Assembly (NCBI GenBank): GCA_030737875.1 | Contig: CM060922.1 | Span: 231,674,335 to 231,738,334 of the forward strand | Direction of reading: 5' to 3' | Source of the DNA: Allium sativum | Lineage: Eukaryota; Streptophyta; Magnoliopsida; Asparagales; Amaryllidaceae | Length of the DNA stretch: 64,000 nucleotides | In this document: positions 46,792-61,136 of the stretch, piece by piece | Layout of the letters: every line of letters starts with the position of its first letter | Numbering within the stretch: the first letter of the stretch is position 1 | Position numbers and translations under genes: made by a program | The notes under the pieces: generated by a model | What the model was told of the DNA's origin: nothing | The model's database searches: none | The model's input: only the letters and a program-made list of their open reading frames with translations

Positions 46792-49700
46792 TGTAACAAC
46801 CCACTATTTTGTAACACTTAAATCGATAATAATCCACACATGTTAGACTTGAATGGTTCAAAACAACAGATTATTAATAAAATTGGAGTAAATAATCATA
46901 TCACAGAATCACATACACGGAAAAAGCAGAATAACTCGCAGCGGAAATAAAATAAACCATAGTAGTTCATGAAGCTACTACGGGCACATAGTCTACAAAA
47001 TAAAATAAATATTGCAAGTCACTAGGACAAGTACAACGGAATCTCAAATACATAAAATGTCTACTAAAGATAACAGATAGAACTGAAAAACAAACAGATT
47101 ATTGTCTAAAGCTCCAAATGATCTCTAGCTCCAAGATAAATCTCCAAAGGCTGTGGTACTCAAGCTGACCCGAGAAACATGCAAAACAAAACCACCGGGA
47201 TCAGGACTAATATTCTCATGCAAGTAAATTAACTCAAGTGAAATGTCATAGAGATGCATAAGTAACTTAAAGAATGTTTAGGATTCATTCTTTAAGGATC
47301 CGTTAAACTAGATATCATAAAATACAATACGCTACTATGATAGTGTCTACTGTAAATATACTATTGAAAATGGTGTAAGAAGGATTACCTTTTTACCCTT
47401 ACACAGTTTATAAACATTGTCGTTAACATTGCATATAAAACACCAGTAAAGGGTCGGGGAATAGGGATGCACCGCTATATGACAACGTCAAATCAAAATC
47501 GTAGTGGCTCTATCAGGATAATGTGACAAGGCGCATGAGGAATACCCATGGTAGGATTCTACCGATGCACGCCCAGACCGGTGGTAACACATAGCTGCGA
47601 CTACCACCCACCTCGGAACATGCTCCAAAATCAAAGGTGCGAACTAATCAAATCACAAAGTAATATATATGGGTTCGAAGAAATGTGTCCGATAGGAGGT
47701 GCGACCTCACATAATCGCTTTATAACACCTATTTTATTCATTTTAATTATGACCCGAAGGTCAAGAAAATCCATCATCATTCTCTTTCTTCAATCCAGTA
47801 ACGCCTCCAAATCATTCTATTTCATTCTGGAACTCCACCGTGCACGCAGTTGTTAAAGTGGTTTTCGATATTGGCAGAGAATATGACAATAGCTGAACTC
47901 GGTCTCTTTAACAACCAATCGTTTACATTTTTCACACCATGGTCATTATTTATAAATCACTTTATAAAATTGTTTATAGGAAATCTTAGATTTAAAATAT
48001 TTTTAGAAACATATGTATACTAAGTTAAAATAAATATTTGTTTAATTACCTAAAATCTTATTTGAAAATACCTTGAAAAAAACTTACTTTAAAAGAAAAC
48101 TCTAGATTTGAATAAAACTGATTCGATAACTTCTTAAAATATATATACATATTTTAACTTTATTAACCCAAAGCATAATGAAATCTTAAATCTAAAATAA
48201 TTTATGAGTTAAAATAATTTTAAAAAAAATTTAGAAAAATTTCAAAAATAGATCAGAGGTGTCAATATAATAATTTTCTACCTAGGTCAAGTAGTACGGA
48301 TGTATATCATTTCAATTCGTCAAGTTTCAAATCCCAGGTGTGTATCATTTCACCCCGCATCCCAAATCGATTCACACTACAAGAAAATGTTGATTTTGCA
48401 GCGGCAAAATCCGCTGGTAATCCGTCGCTATTTCTAGTTTAGTGACGGATTTCCGAAGGATATGGGTAGTCGATAAATTTCAAGTCGGTAATCAAGTGTC
48501 AATTTTGCGACGGAAATTAGGTGAATTCTCCGGCGTATTTCCGTCATTACATTAAATATAAAATTTAAATTAATTTACCGACCATTTACCAATGGATAAA
48601 TTTTTTCCAATAATTTATTATCTATACAAAAATTTTGATAAATCGTTGCTAATTAGCGACGGATAATATTTTAGGTGTATATTCAATTCAAGTATATTTG
48701 TGGCAATCCGTCGGTAAGCCATTACAAATTAGCAAGGGATTAGCGACGAATCTAATTTTAGATGTATAAAAAAATTATTTTCTACACACATTTTGCAAAT
48801 GCAACTAGAAGCATATAAGCAACAAAAAAAGATTAATATAAACAATGGCATCATAATCAATTCATAGAGAAGAAATCGTAACTTTATATTCAAAATACAA
48901 ACTAAAAATTGTACATCATCACGACTTTATATTCAAAATACATAGTAAAAATCATACACTATCATGGTAATGTATCAATTCTTTATTGTTAGTAATGATT
49001 ATAAAAACTGGCATCCTCTTGAAGGCATCTACTTATCCAGATTATGCTGCAACAAGTAACCTGAAAAAATTGATAAAAGTTGTCAACAAATGTTCTTAGT
49101 TTAGTTGCTTATTCTATTTCACGAATAATGTATAAGAGAAATATTATGTCTTCTGGAATATTCTTATCAAGATGCTACAACAAACTTTTACACAGAGCTA
49201 AAAGGAGTATAGCTCATACACTTGCACCGTATAATTATTTCAAATTTGTTATAAATCACTGCCAAAGAAACCAAATGATGCAGGTTTGGTTTGGAAACCT
49301 GGAAAATAAAGGCTTGTGCCTAAAAGGTTTTTTTTTTTTTTTTTTGGGTATAATGTAAGAAGAGAGAAAATAACAATAGTTTGAACTAGCTTGGTTGATG
49401 CATGAAAAAATGTCATTACTTGTTATAATCAAAAAGCGATCATGCAATTTAATCTATACATGTTTTTTCCAAAAATGAATTTAGGAGCAACAAAACATAA
49501 CATTAGTGTGAACTAATGTTTTGACTTTTGAGTCCTGTTAATTGAATTTCAATCCCATCCCATTACATTTTCATTAACAACTTTTTATTTTATTTTTATC
49601 AAATTATTTATTTCTATTGATTTTAAATTTGTAAATTTGAGACAATTTATTACATTAAGTATTTCCCAACTTCATGTAAAGCTATGTAGAAACATATATA

Positions 49701-52700
49701 AATAAAATATTGGGTGAAAAAGCATAGACCACATACTACATTTGACTTGCAATATTTACAGAAAAAACAAATTTTTTATTCTAAAATGATCATGATTACG
49801 ATAAGCACCTAATTATTTTGGTCTATGATATCCAAACTTGTTGACCATTTACCTCTTAATTGTCCAGGGACAACAGTAAAAAAAGTAAAGTCAATGTTAG
49901 TAAACTACAATCTTAAAAAACACATTCATGTAACTATCTTTTCAAAATCATAAGAGAATTTTTATTTTATTTTTTCCAACAAAAATCGACGGTTTACTGA
50001 GATGTGTTTGATTGTCTATATGATCAATGCAAGTGATAAGAAAAGTGACCTGCTTGAAGGATTCATTTTGAGCACTAGGATGAGAGATGATTGATCCTTC
50101 GAATAGGGTTCTGAATTGATGAAATAAGATGTTACAGATTTGACAACCTTTCTAGCAAAGTAGCATTTTCAACTTCATCCTCCAAATAGAATAACGGATT
50201 CCTTATACTAAGTTCAGTGATAAAAAAAGAAGCCTGTAAAAATATTCGATAAACTAGGCACATCAAATCAGTGATTCGGTTTAGGCAACAGCACCACAAG
50301 TGGCTCAATGCACCATGTTGTTCATCTTGTCAACACCAACCAATGTTTAACTGCACCATTCAGTCCAGCACAACTGTGGAAAACTACAGAATTTAGGGAC
50401 CAATTGCTATTGCTTTGTGCACTATCATTTAATCTAGCTCAACTGCTCTTCATCTTGTTAACACTGTCTTATGGTTTTTTTTTAAAAAAAAAACAGGGGA
50501 AGATGCAGAAATCATCAAAACCCCACAATTAGTCCACACGAGCATTAGACTCCGTGAAACTAACCAAACTTTATCCAAATCATTAATGCTCTCTAAGAAC
50601 CAATAAATAAATTTGCAACATCCATGCTTACGAACTAGTTCTAATGGTACAACCGATGATATAATTACAAATATAAGATCCTAACCATCCACTCTATGTC
50701 CTCGAAATGAATAAAAGAAAGCATTACCAATCTAATTCCGCACTTGTAGCACCAAAACAGCGAATAATGTATTGGTAAACTATATGAGGAATATGAAGTA
50801 GTACGCTGTGCTTCATAAGTCACAATCCAAGGTTTGCAAGCAGAGTTTTCCACCTTGGAGTCTCTTCCTCAAATATGCAGGTTAATGGTGAAACCAACTC
50901 TCCACTTCCACTAATAGATCTAAGCTCTTTAACAGATTCATAAAGAGCTTTTTGTGCTACACATACAACAATTTTATAAGCTATATGAGGTAAACTATAT
51001 GTTAAATTGCCATCTTTTTTAACTACATAGCAGTTAAAGTATTAAATATGTACAATATCATGTAATTTCATAGAACTTTAATATTGTTGAGACAATAAAT
51101 TAATTAATCGATTCTGCCAATAGTATAGAGCGAGTCAAACTTAAATCTGGATCCTTTGCATAAAGAGAGTAGGAATAAAAATGTCTTAAAATAAAATGAA
51201 ACACAGGTGAAACCCAATTTGCCGGCAGGAGAATGTGAACTGCATGACCTGTTATGACATAAAAGGGAGAGTTCAGAGAAAATGGTTGCCCACCTTTGGA
51301 CATACTTTCGGTGAATAAGGTGAAACTGAATTTTCAACATATACTTCAACCGCCATGTGCCTTATGAGCCCAGATTCAAGCACCTCACTTACCATGACAG
51401 TCCAAATGCACACGTCATCTCCATTGCAATTCAACCAATACCTAATCCCCATGCCTAGTCAATCTTAGATCAGAACATAAAAAATCGAGACTTACCTCAT
51501 ATGTTGATCTCCATCCGATGATAGATCACCATCCATAGGAGGAATGTCGATGTCGTGCTATCCTAAATAGAATTTAGCGTCTTCACCAGCTTGTATTGAG
51601 GTAGGTTGCATCTTTGCATATGAGAGAATCTATGCAGTTGCATCGAGGAAGAGGTAGGCTTCGGACGGATTCACCTCTGAAACCTAAACCCAAAGAAGCA
51701 TCTCCTTTTTTGAAATCTGTGCTGAGATTAGGCAAGCGGTTGTAAGATCAGGAAGAGGAAGGATGCGCTGATAGCGGAGGAGAAGGAAAAAAGCAAAGGC
51801 CGTGAATTTAGGGATTTCGGCGAAGAAGGTGGAAAGGTATTTAGGGATTTGGGTTTGGAGAAGTGTCGATTTGAGAAGTGCGATAACGTGAAATTAACTA
51901 GACGGGCGCAAATGTTTCATAGTTTGGAGCCAAAATTTAGTTTATAGTATAAGTAGAAGTTTAAATAGTTTTGAAGTAGACTATTAACCGGAAATTTACG
52001 TGAATACAAAAGGTGCAAGTTAAAGTACTATAAATCTAAACTAAACTTTCTTTAAAATAATGTATAAATATTTACTCAAATTCAACAAGATGTTCAATCC
52101 TTCATTATTATTATTACTTAATTGCTATAATTACTAATTATCACTTTTTCTATATTAACTATTACTTATAATTTATATAAATTATATAATATTAATTATT
52201 GTGAAATATTAAATGCGAAATGCATATGAACGTATTTTTGTGTCATAGGTATTTTTAATTTATTGACTACTATCAGATTACTATTTCAATTAACAACGTG
52301 TGCATATAAATTGGTTGTACAATCACTTATAACATCTGAGCAACAAAGGTTATAAATGAATATTTTCTAATCATAATTAATTAACCGTTATAAATTTCTA
52401 TTAAAACCGAGTGAAAATAAACAATTGCTAGAAATATATTCATTGCACTAGGAAGTAAAAAGCAGTTGTTAAATATATTTTTATTGCAAGTATCAAGAAA
52501 GTGCAATATTATGGAACCATCTCCTTTGCATGATGATGGGACCCGGCGAAACAGTGACGAACGATGGATATCCATGGGCAAACATTAAACAACGATGAAC
52601 GATGGATAAAATCGTGAGGCTAGGTCAGAAATCAGTAGGCGAAGCTCTATCAATATTATTTAAGGAAGATTTCGATTCGGGTAAGGCGTTAATTTAGGGA

Positions 52701-55700
52701 AAAGATAAATTCTAAAAGAGAAATAAGGATGGTTAGAAAATTCAAGTTTCAAAACCAAAAAGTTGGGTTAGAGCTAACACAAATTAGATTTAAAGCCAAC
52801 ATTCCATGTTTGAGCCAATGTAAAAAACATGCACATGTTAGTCAAAAGACTAAAACTATTTTACATTTTCCAAATTTCAAAATATTTAGAAAAACAGAAA
52901 CTCGTACATGTTAATGAAAAAAGATGCACTACTCGTACATTTTAAAAGGGGCATTTACGACGGGCGAAAACAGGGTATTAGAGTAGGCTTATTGTGCAAT
53001 GCACTTGAGTGGGGAAAATGAGTGAATGGGGAATGAGTTTGCTACTACGAACGGAACATCTGAGCAGGATATTTAAGTCGTGATTTTTAATTTGATTAAT
53101 GTATAAATTTTTAATTAATTATTTATAACAAGTAATATTTATTAATAATTTGCAAAAATAAATAAATTAAGAAACTGTAAATTGCTTGGATTTAGTTCAA
53201 ACTCAATCCACTATGTAGAGCACCTTGATAAGATTGCAACAGTTCAAACTCATTTCCGAAAGTAATAATTTGCAAGGTAATGTTGTATTTTTCATATTTT
53301 GTATTTTTTTAACATTTTGGAATTCTTAGAAACTTTGAATATTTTGCAAAATTTCAGATTTAGTTAAAACTATTTTCAAATCTATTAAAACTTCAAAGTT
53401 TCATATTAAAAATTTATGAAATATAGTTTAGAAAATTTCAAAATTTTAATTTTTTAATTAATACTTATTAAATATGATTTCAATAATTATTAAATACTAG
53501 ATACTAAATAATAAATATTATTTCTCAATTATTAAAGACAACAAATTATCCATTAATTATTAATTGTAAATTATATTAAACAATGAAAATAAGCTTTATT
53601 TATAAAATGGTTTTGCTTGGGCTATATTATAACTTGCAAGTAGGCTATTATTTATCTATATGGACTTTGAACCAGAATTTTTAGAAACTTTCAAAATTAG
53701 AATATGAAGTATTATACAATTTAAATTAAACTATTAAATGAACTTTTTCAATGTTCTAAAGTTTAGAAATTTTGGTTATTTAGTGTCAAACAATAATTGG
53801 TTTTATGAATTTTTTGATTTATTTCAAATTTATTCAGGATGATTCCAATTTTTTTATTTTTTCGAAATATAAAATATAATTACCAACTATAGTTTTAAAA
53901 TATAAGTATCAACTATAATTATCAATTGAAATTATTAAATACAATTATTTAAAATTAATTATTGAATAATGGATATCATTTCATAAGTATTAAATTTTAT
54001 TAATAATTATTAAATAATTATTAAAATAAATTGATATTTTCATCTCTTGCAAATTTGTTGGAATTTTGCTGCAAAATAGCTTCGATAAATATTCGTCGAT
54101 ATTCTGCCAGGATTTGCAGCGGAAAATAACGGTAGAATTTTTTTGTCGGTAATTTGACGCAATTTGCGACGGCTTAGTGAGGGATGACAGAAGACGACAG
54201 TAATAAATTAAAGGAAAAAAGTTGAAAAAATAAAAAACTATTTCTTGTAGATCACATAGAAATCCGTAGCAAATTAGCGACGGAAATTTCCGCTTCTAAA
54301 TATCTGACGCTAAATCAGCGTTTTCTTATGGTGTCAATTTTGTCCCTAAATCTATACAGTGATTCAGGTATATATCATTTCATCCCACAATGATTTTCTA
54401 GGCTACAGGGAACTTGCAGTCTGAATTTCAGCAATTAAATAAGCACATAACAATATTAATCATCCAGTTAACATAGTATCATTTCAAGTCATGTGTGTGT
54501 CGGTGTGTCATATTTGCATATAGAGTGCTATCATTTCAATAATATTTCCAATGCAGTTATTACACTTCCAATAAAAATATTAGTCAGGTGTGAGTTGAAC
54601 TCACCTTCCGTGGCACAAATATAGGGATGATAATAGATAGGCGCGAAACTGAAACTTCAGCGAACTGAACAAATAAATTACTGTTAAAATGCGTATAAAC
54701 CGAGTAACCTTTTATTTCAAAAAAAAACATATGGTAGAGGAACGCATAACACATTCATCCCAACAACCTACACAAATTTACGTGCACAAAAGGTCATAAA
54801 ATGAAACATGCATGACTAGTTCGTTAATCCTACTCAATATTAATATGTTCCAGCAACCTTTTTTCTATCCTAGCATATTCATACAAGGTGCCTGCCAAAT
54901 GCCAAAGTTGGCATTTCCTTTTTTTTTCCTAAGTATGCGGAAAAATGGACAAAATGTTACATGCATTTAAATGACAACTTGTAATCATGCATGCTACAGG
55001 TGCAAAACGTATGGAACCATGTAGCCATGCATGCAGCTTAGTTCCATGCAACCATGCATGAGTACAAAACACATGGTTCCCTTTTCTTTTTCTTTAGAAA
55101 AAAAACACAAATACCAAGTAAAAAATTTAGGTTTCATACTTTCAGGAAAAAGATTCAACGCGCACGAACCGTATAATGCCACCATGTTACCATCACTTAC
55201 TATGTATATGCTAAACTTTGGTATACATATATATTAATAGTTTTCAGCAACTAAAATTTTAACAAGGTTCCAAATGTTCATTACTTCAGGTGTCATGCCC
55301 CATTGGCAATCCCTTATTTTCCAGTTTGGGTCTTCCCTCAAATTTTTTTTAATCAAACGTTACTTTCCCACAGCAGTGGAATGGCCAAGACAACTTGAAC
55401 CTTTGGCAAAATGGGACATTTCACCTTTGACAAAGGATACATTTGCTACTGTTAAAGTTTATAAGGAAAACTTAACAAAATCCTTTTTTTATATAAAACA
55501 ATAGTCCAATTTTCAAACAAACAAGGAGAACAATGGGCTTGGGTTCAGTGTTGGGTTGGATCGGAAGTGCAGTAGGTCGGACGGAGTGTCAGGCGATGGA
55601 GCATGGTGTCGGTTAGCTAAAACGTTGGCTTATTTTTTTTTTTAACATGGCAGCCCGGATTTTCCAAAAGTAGGGGAGGAAGGAGGTGTTCATAGTTTTA

Positions 55701-56356
55701 TAGATGGAAACAAAAGATAAAATAAAATGTAAATCAGTAATTTACCTTACGACGATCGGCAGAGATCCGAGTTTGCAAGGAGAGAAATTTAAGATCTGGC
55801 TTGAAGAATACAAATGGGAAGAAGTAGAATACAAGAGACATGGGTGAGGATTAAAAGGGGTAAACGTGAATTAAGGATTAGGCCTTTTACTCGGTATTAA
55901 ATAAATATCAGCGTCCAAAATACAAATTTTAAACAGTTTGTGGAGGCTTCTGGATAGAGTTCACGGATATTAGTGCAATGATTTGTCTTTCAAAAATTCA
56001 ACACGAACACTAATAATGTTACTATTTCACTGAAACGGTTTAAATGGAGCCAGCGATATCCAAATTCAGCGAAACGAATTCCAGCCATCTTCATCAGAAA
56101 AGGTCGTACAAATTTTTTTTTATAAAAAATTTGATTTCGTAAATATTTCTATTCGCTCAATAATTTCACTGATTAACGTAGAAATAATGTCACCGTGCGA
56201 ATGTCTGTATTTTCCGACGAAACTTTACCTTTTGTTATTTTTAATTGGACGCATACCAAATATAAATTTTCCGTCGTTAAATCCGATCTTATTTTTTTTC
56301 AGAGCAAAAAAAATTAGAATTAAAATTAAAATTGTTGAAATTTACGGGATGTTACA
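46792..56356 (-). mobile_element. 3' LTR of the old Ty3/gypsy element, interrupted by a CACTA element
   Basis: On the minus strand it starts TGTAACATCCCG at 56356, right after a polypurine-type tract (GTCGGGGAGAG), and ends GTGGGTTGTTACA at 46792. Without the 5.96-kb CACTA element it is about 3.6 kb. It truncates the coding remnant to its left. Parts resemble the LARD-family LTRs in layout (a CGCAGCGGAAAT motif about 150 bp from the end) but not closely in sequence. Confidence 0.7.
48375..54333. mobile_element. CACTA (En/Spm-like) element, non-autonomous
   Basis: The left end is CACTACAAGAAAATGTTG and the right end, reverse-complemented, CACCATAAGAAAACGCTG. It is flanked by TCA on both sides (48372-48374 and 54334-54336), the 3-bp duplication of this superfamily. 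Subterminal CCGTCGCTAA/TTAGCGACGGA motifs cluster in the outer 400 bp at each end. The 5959-bp interior is AT-rich, with poly-T/poly-A runs near 49327 and 50470. A GC-richer stretch at 51330-51880 may be captured gene sequence. No transposase motif was recognised. Confidence 0.85.
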
Positions 56357-56521
56357 CTCTCCCCGACTCAAAACTTTTCATCCCGAAAAGGTACATGATA
56401 GAGGAATAGAAAACAACGGGAAAATGGATAAATTCAAATCAAGAGATACCTGAAATGAATATTCCCGGATTCGAAGCACGCATGACCGTCTCCTAGGTGT
56501 AATCTTTATCATCAGCACTCA
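56357..56521 (-). pseudogene. 3' end of gypsy polyprotein (chromodomain tail) and polypurine tract
   Basis: Read on the minus strand from 56521, this continues the chromodomain interrupted at 61137. After the target duplication the frame gives ADDKDYT, then a stop TAG (56495-56493) where the family has tryptophan, then glutamate, as in the conserved T-W-E. Downstream lie a short tail and the polypurine tract (GAGTCGGGGAGAG) next to the LTR. It is therefore part of the same element as 61137-62016. Confidence 0.65.
56517..56521. repeat. Target duplication of solo LTR Y
   Basis: ACTCA here and ACTCC at 61137-61141 flank the LTR; four of five bases agree, the fifth probably having mutated. Confidence 0.65.
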
Positions 56522-59500
56522 TGTAACGACGCGACTTTCGATGACCTCGGAAGTTGTGTCATCATTAAAGTAATAGAAATAGATAGAGAATAGAACTAAA
56601 CAAAACATCAGAATCTCACAGCGGAATTTAACAAAATATAATATCACATAATATATTACATATCAGATTCTGTTACATCATAGTACGTCATTAGCATACA
56701 ACATCATACGTGATACTGGCCCAATATATCATACAAACTGGGTACTTAGATACAGATAGAGTTACCATGATGGTTCTTGAATCCCAAGTCAGAAATACTC
56801 CAAAAAAATTCCATTGATGACCTGGATCACTTGTCTACCCATAACAAGTGTTATGAGTACCCAAGAGTTTAGGAAAACACAGAAAAATAATCTCTGGGTC
56901 AGTCAGGGGACTGGTGTGAGTAAATAATTTTAAAACAGTTTGAAAGCGAGATAATATGGAACAAGGTTTTCTCTTATGAGAACATATTGATTTAACGTTG
57001 GAAAACCTTTCGAAAGAAAATATATAGTAAGACCAGCCCACACATAAACATGGACGATTTTTACCATACTATAACCATAACATTTTTGGTATCAAAATCA
57101 TCTGATATTATAATTGTTTTTATCAAATAAATAACCATCTAGCGGAACGCTTGCATCTCACGGTCTACATATATAGTATAAAATCAAAAACCACGGGGTC
57201 TTATTGGAGATTGGATTACAACAGACAAGGTATGGGACCACCTGCCGATCAGTGTACTATAGAGGGGATACACTAGGGTTCAACAAGAATGTCTTGCAAC
57301 CCGACCACACATGACCGACCACTCATTTAGCCTGAGTGTATCGAATATATTATCACCTCACAGTTGTGATCAGCAACCGCTACTGAATGCTGCAGCAGCG
57401 AAATATAGATTAAGAAGACAAAAAGGAATTTCTTTAGATGGTGATAATAAACCCTGCTTGGGAATGACCCACCTAGCCATGATGCCTGCCCGATTTTTGT
57501 CATTTCCTGGTTGTGAGGCTAGTGGCTACGTTATCTTCTAGAACACCTATCCACTATTCACTTTGAATGCCACAAAAATACTTTAGTTGTCAGGCTAAAG
57601 AAGTTTCCCTTTTGTGCCAGCAACTTGGTACATTTGAAGAGAACACGTACGTGATTCCTTTGGAAATACTCTGTCATACATTCGTCCATACAAGTTGTCC
57701 TGGGATTGGACAAACCAAAGGCACTATTTTATAAACAAAATAGCCCTTGCATATCTCCGTCTTCAATTATCTTCAATAATTTCTTGGCATGAAACGTATA
57801 GATCGAATCGAAGTGGAATATAAATTCCGGACTCTTCGAACGATCAACGCATGTCTTTTATGGTCAGATTATACTTAAAGAAATCTGTTTAAATAAAATC
57901 TTTTTTCTACTATGAAAACATTTCATTGTTTTAACGCAACAGTTATCAACTCAAATTGATTGAATTAAATATAATTCAATGCTTTTAATCACTTTGACCC
58001 AACATCAATGAAGTACTAAGGTAGTTGATCATTGGACAAAAAGGTCGACTATAATTATTATTTCATATATAAAATTAAACAACCATATATTATTAAACAG
58101 AATTAGACCTTCCTGTATTGGTTAAAATCAAGGTATTTGACTAATAAACTATACATACATCATTTAATTGTCTAACTTGAAGGCACGTGCTTCGCACACA
58201 GCAATGAATACAATAATGTTACTTTGTTTATTTTGACAATTATTTTGTTGTTAAACCGTATAGTTAAAATGAAATTTTACAAAACCGAGTTGTTCTTTCT
58301 GTATGGGTCCATAGTCGAATCATCGGCTATTTATCTTATTTATATATTTGTATTATATGTGTATACTTATTTGTTGTTATTATATATTTCTATTTCAAAT
58401 TTCCGCCTTATGTCTTTTTTTTTATCCTGTTTTTTTCTTATCTAATTTTCCTTTTATTCATATTTTTCTTCTTCCTAATTTACTTTCCTTACTTTGCTCT
58501 TATATTCCACTACCTTATTTGCTTATATATTTATTTTAAACCTGCAGCCCATGACTTACTGGCCCAATCTTTCTGGCCCGTTCCCCCTTGTTTTTATTTC
58601 TTCTTTCCTATTAAATTTCTTCGACCTGCATGGTTCAACCCAATTTTCTTCTTGCCCGAATACCCTTCCTCCACCCTTCTCTTTATTTTTCTGCCGTCCC
58701 CCTCTGCTTCTAATTCTTCCACTACTTCTCGTCTTCTTATAACCTCTCTGATTTCTTACTTCGCCTATACCACCGAAGTTCTCAAGTATGGCTACGATAG
58801 CCAAAACCGACCGAGCTCATGCTGTTACACTAACCAAACGACTGCACCCCTCCTACGTTTTCTGCTCCTTCTCCTTTGCGTCTCACTGGAGCTTCCCCTG
58901 TACACATGTACACATAGTGCACGTGCACACCCACTCCGGCCAACGTGAGTTCTCCGCAACCATCCCCGCAAACCACGATTTACACCACATTGTCATTTCA
59001 ACACCTAGAGTTGCTCACCTCCGTCACTACAGTGTTTTCACCTTTAAACCCAACTTCATCGTATAACATTGATCCAAAAAAGCGCCTCTCGCCACCACCT
59101 CTGACAACTGGACCACGTTCGCCTCGAGCTACGACATGGTGATAAACTCAAGCAATGATCCCCCCTGTGCACACCCTTCCCTTGCCAACGTGGCGGCGCA
59201 GTTCCCCAAAAACTCACGGTTAAAACAAAGTACCCAAAAACCCCATTTTCCACTTCCTTTCTCAAATCACTTGCTATAAAAATTATTGGGCATTTTCCCT
59301 TGATTACTGAACCCTCACGCCACTCTACACTTCACGCTCTGGCACCCGGCTACCTAGATCATCAGAACTCGCTCAAACAAGGTTTTTTTGGTGGTTACAA
59401 AATATCTTGATCATCCCTTATTTAAAAATTGTGAAATCAGTTTTAAAATTCATGATTTCATCGTACGATTCCATTCGTATGATCAAAACTCGAATTCAAG

Positions 59501-61136
59501 CCATTTGGAAACTCACGATTTAACTGTGGTATACACGAAAACAGTATTTTTGGTTATTTTATACATACATACTTATGGTTTTATTTTATTGCATATCATA
59601 GAGATATGATAACAGTTATCTGAATGAATTAGATCTTTGTATTAGTTAGAATTAACAATGGACATTTGATAACAGGATATATAATTCCTGGTTTTAAGTT
59701 CAGAGCAAGGGTTCAACATAAACTTATAAACAACATACATTCCAAGTGTGATATACATATATACTTCTAAGTTTATATAAACACTTGTATTTATATAAAT
59801 CAAGACAGAAGTTTTAAAAACAGCGGGTATAAAATAACGAGCTTACTCACCTATAAGTATGCAGTTTTTATGTCTTCAGTTATGATGCCATTTATTCACT
59901 CAAGTATATTTCATTTTCCAGCTCTTATTCTAGTATAAAAGCAATGTTACCAGTTTGCAGTGATTGCATTCTTAACCAACATTAGCATTTTGGTTCAACA
60001 TGATAACATATAAGTACATGTATAGTTTGAATAAACAAGCATTCATATATACATAAAACACTAGAAAAATTTATGTGTTTACTCACTATATTTCCTGGTC
60101 TGTTCCTAAGAATCTGCTACTTATAGAAGCTCTGAGTTTCGAATTGATTTTTGCGTGGAGAAGTGTATGGGTTTGTGGTTGTATTTATTGGCAAACTTAA
60201 GTATTAAACAAAACATCACATTAAATGTATGTATGCTGTTCATCCTTACCAATTAAACATTTGATATTACTACACATATATTTGACTTTAGGTTTCCAAT
60301 TTTGCTTTATATTCAGAGAATACATGTAGGTTTGGATATAATATACCATATTGTGTATCATATCTTAGCTCCTAAAAATATATCTACCATTTTAATTTAA
60401 TGCTTGTAGCTGTAGGGGTTGACAAAATAGGATGTTTGATCTTTACACTGTTCATGGTTTTTATTTTTTCTAATCGGAATTTGTCTAAACCTACATAGGT
60501 TAGGTGCTAACTAGGGTACATCCACTTGCTTCTTCTTTCTTAGCAGATGATTTGCAGAATTATGTAGCTACATCACTTCGGCCATCTCACATATTTTATC
60601 ACATTGGTTTGATTTTGTTTTATGTGCACACAATTGGTCCTATGGTGGCTATTTCATGTTTTATTCAATCCAAAGTCTTAGCAGATATTATTATGTAGCT
60701 ACATTTCGAGAATCATGTTGGATTATAATATGGTTTGGCTTCAGACCATACTTTGTTGTATTTAAATGCCCATACATATGTCATTCTCTTAGTAGTACAC
60801 ACGTTTTAAAGTATTAGCTATACTCTAATCAATCCAAAAACGTAAGCCAAAGTATATATGTTTTCATATACACATATAGATTCTAAATGTATGTGTAAAA
60901 TTCTAGTGCATAGGATTTTAGTTGCAAGATTTTATTAATTAACAACTGTTAAGACATAATCCAAAATATATGTATATCTTTATATACCTACATTTGTATA
61001 CCTTTAAACATATTCAAATATATGTTTACACACAAATTCTTAGTTGCTTAAGTGTGTTTATAAATTAGATTTTAATTATCTCATTATAATCAAAGTTTGT
61101 TATTAAACAAAGTCAGTTAAAAAGCGGGACATTACA
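56522..61136 (-). mobile_element. Solo LTR (copy Y) of the LARD family inside a gypsy chromodomain
   Basis: On the minus strand it begins TGTAATGTCCCGC at 61136 and ends GCGTCGTTACA at 56522, the same ends as the LARD LTRs. The block at about 57180-57560 (ACCACACATGACCG..., TGCCTGCCCGATTT) matches 7200-7520 in LTR B. It is 4615 bp, flanked by ACTCA/ACTCC, with no primer-binding site or polypurine tract beside it. No 29-bp array is present. It carries the palindrome GTGCTTCGCAC near 58190. It is more diverged than copies A-C. Confidence 0.8.

Noticed and set aside
58556..58948. Overlapping open stretches on both strands in LTR Y
   Set aside because: Low-complexity CT-rich DNA; none of the translations shows a recognisable domain.
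56522..61136. Interpretation as the 3' LTR of the gypsy element at 61137-62016
   Set aside because: No polypurine tract separates it from the coding frame, and the ACTCA/ACTCC flanks plus continuation of the chromodomain on the far side show an insertion.
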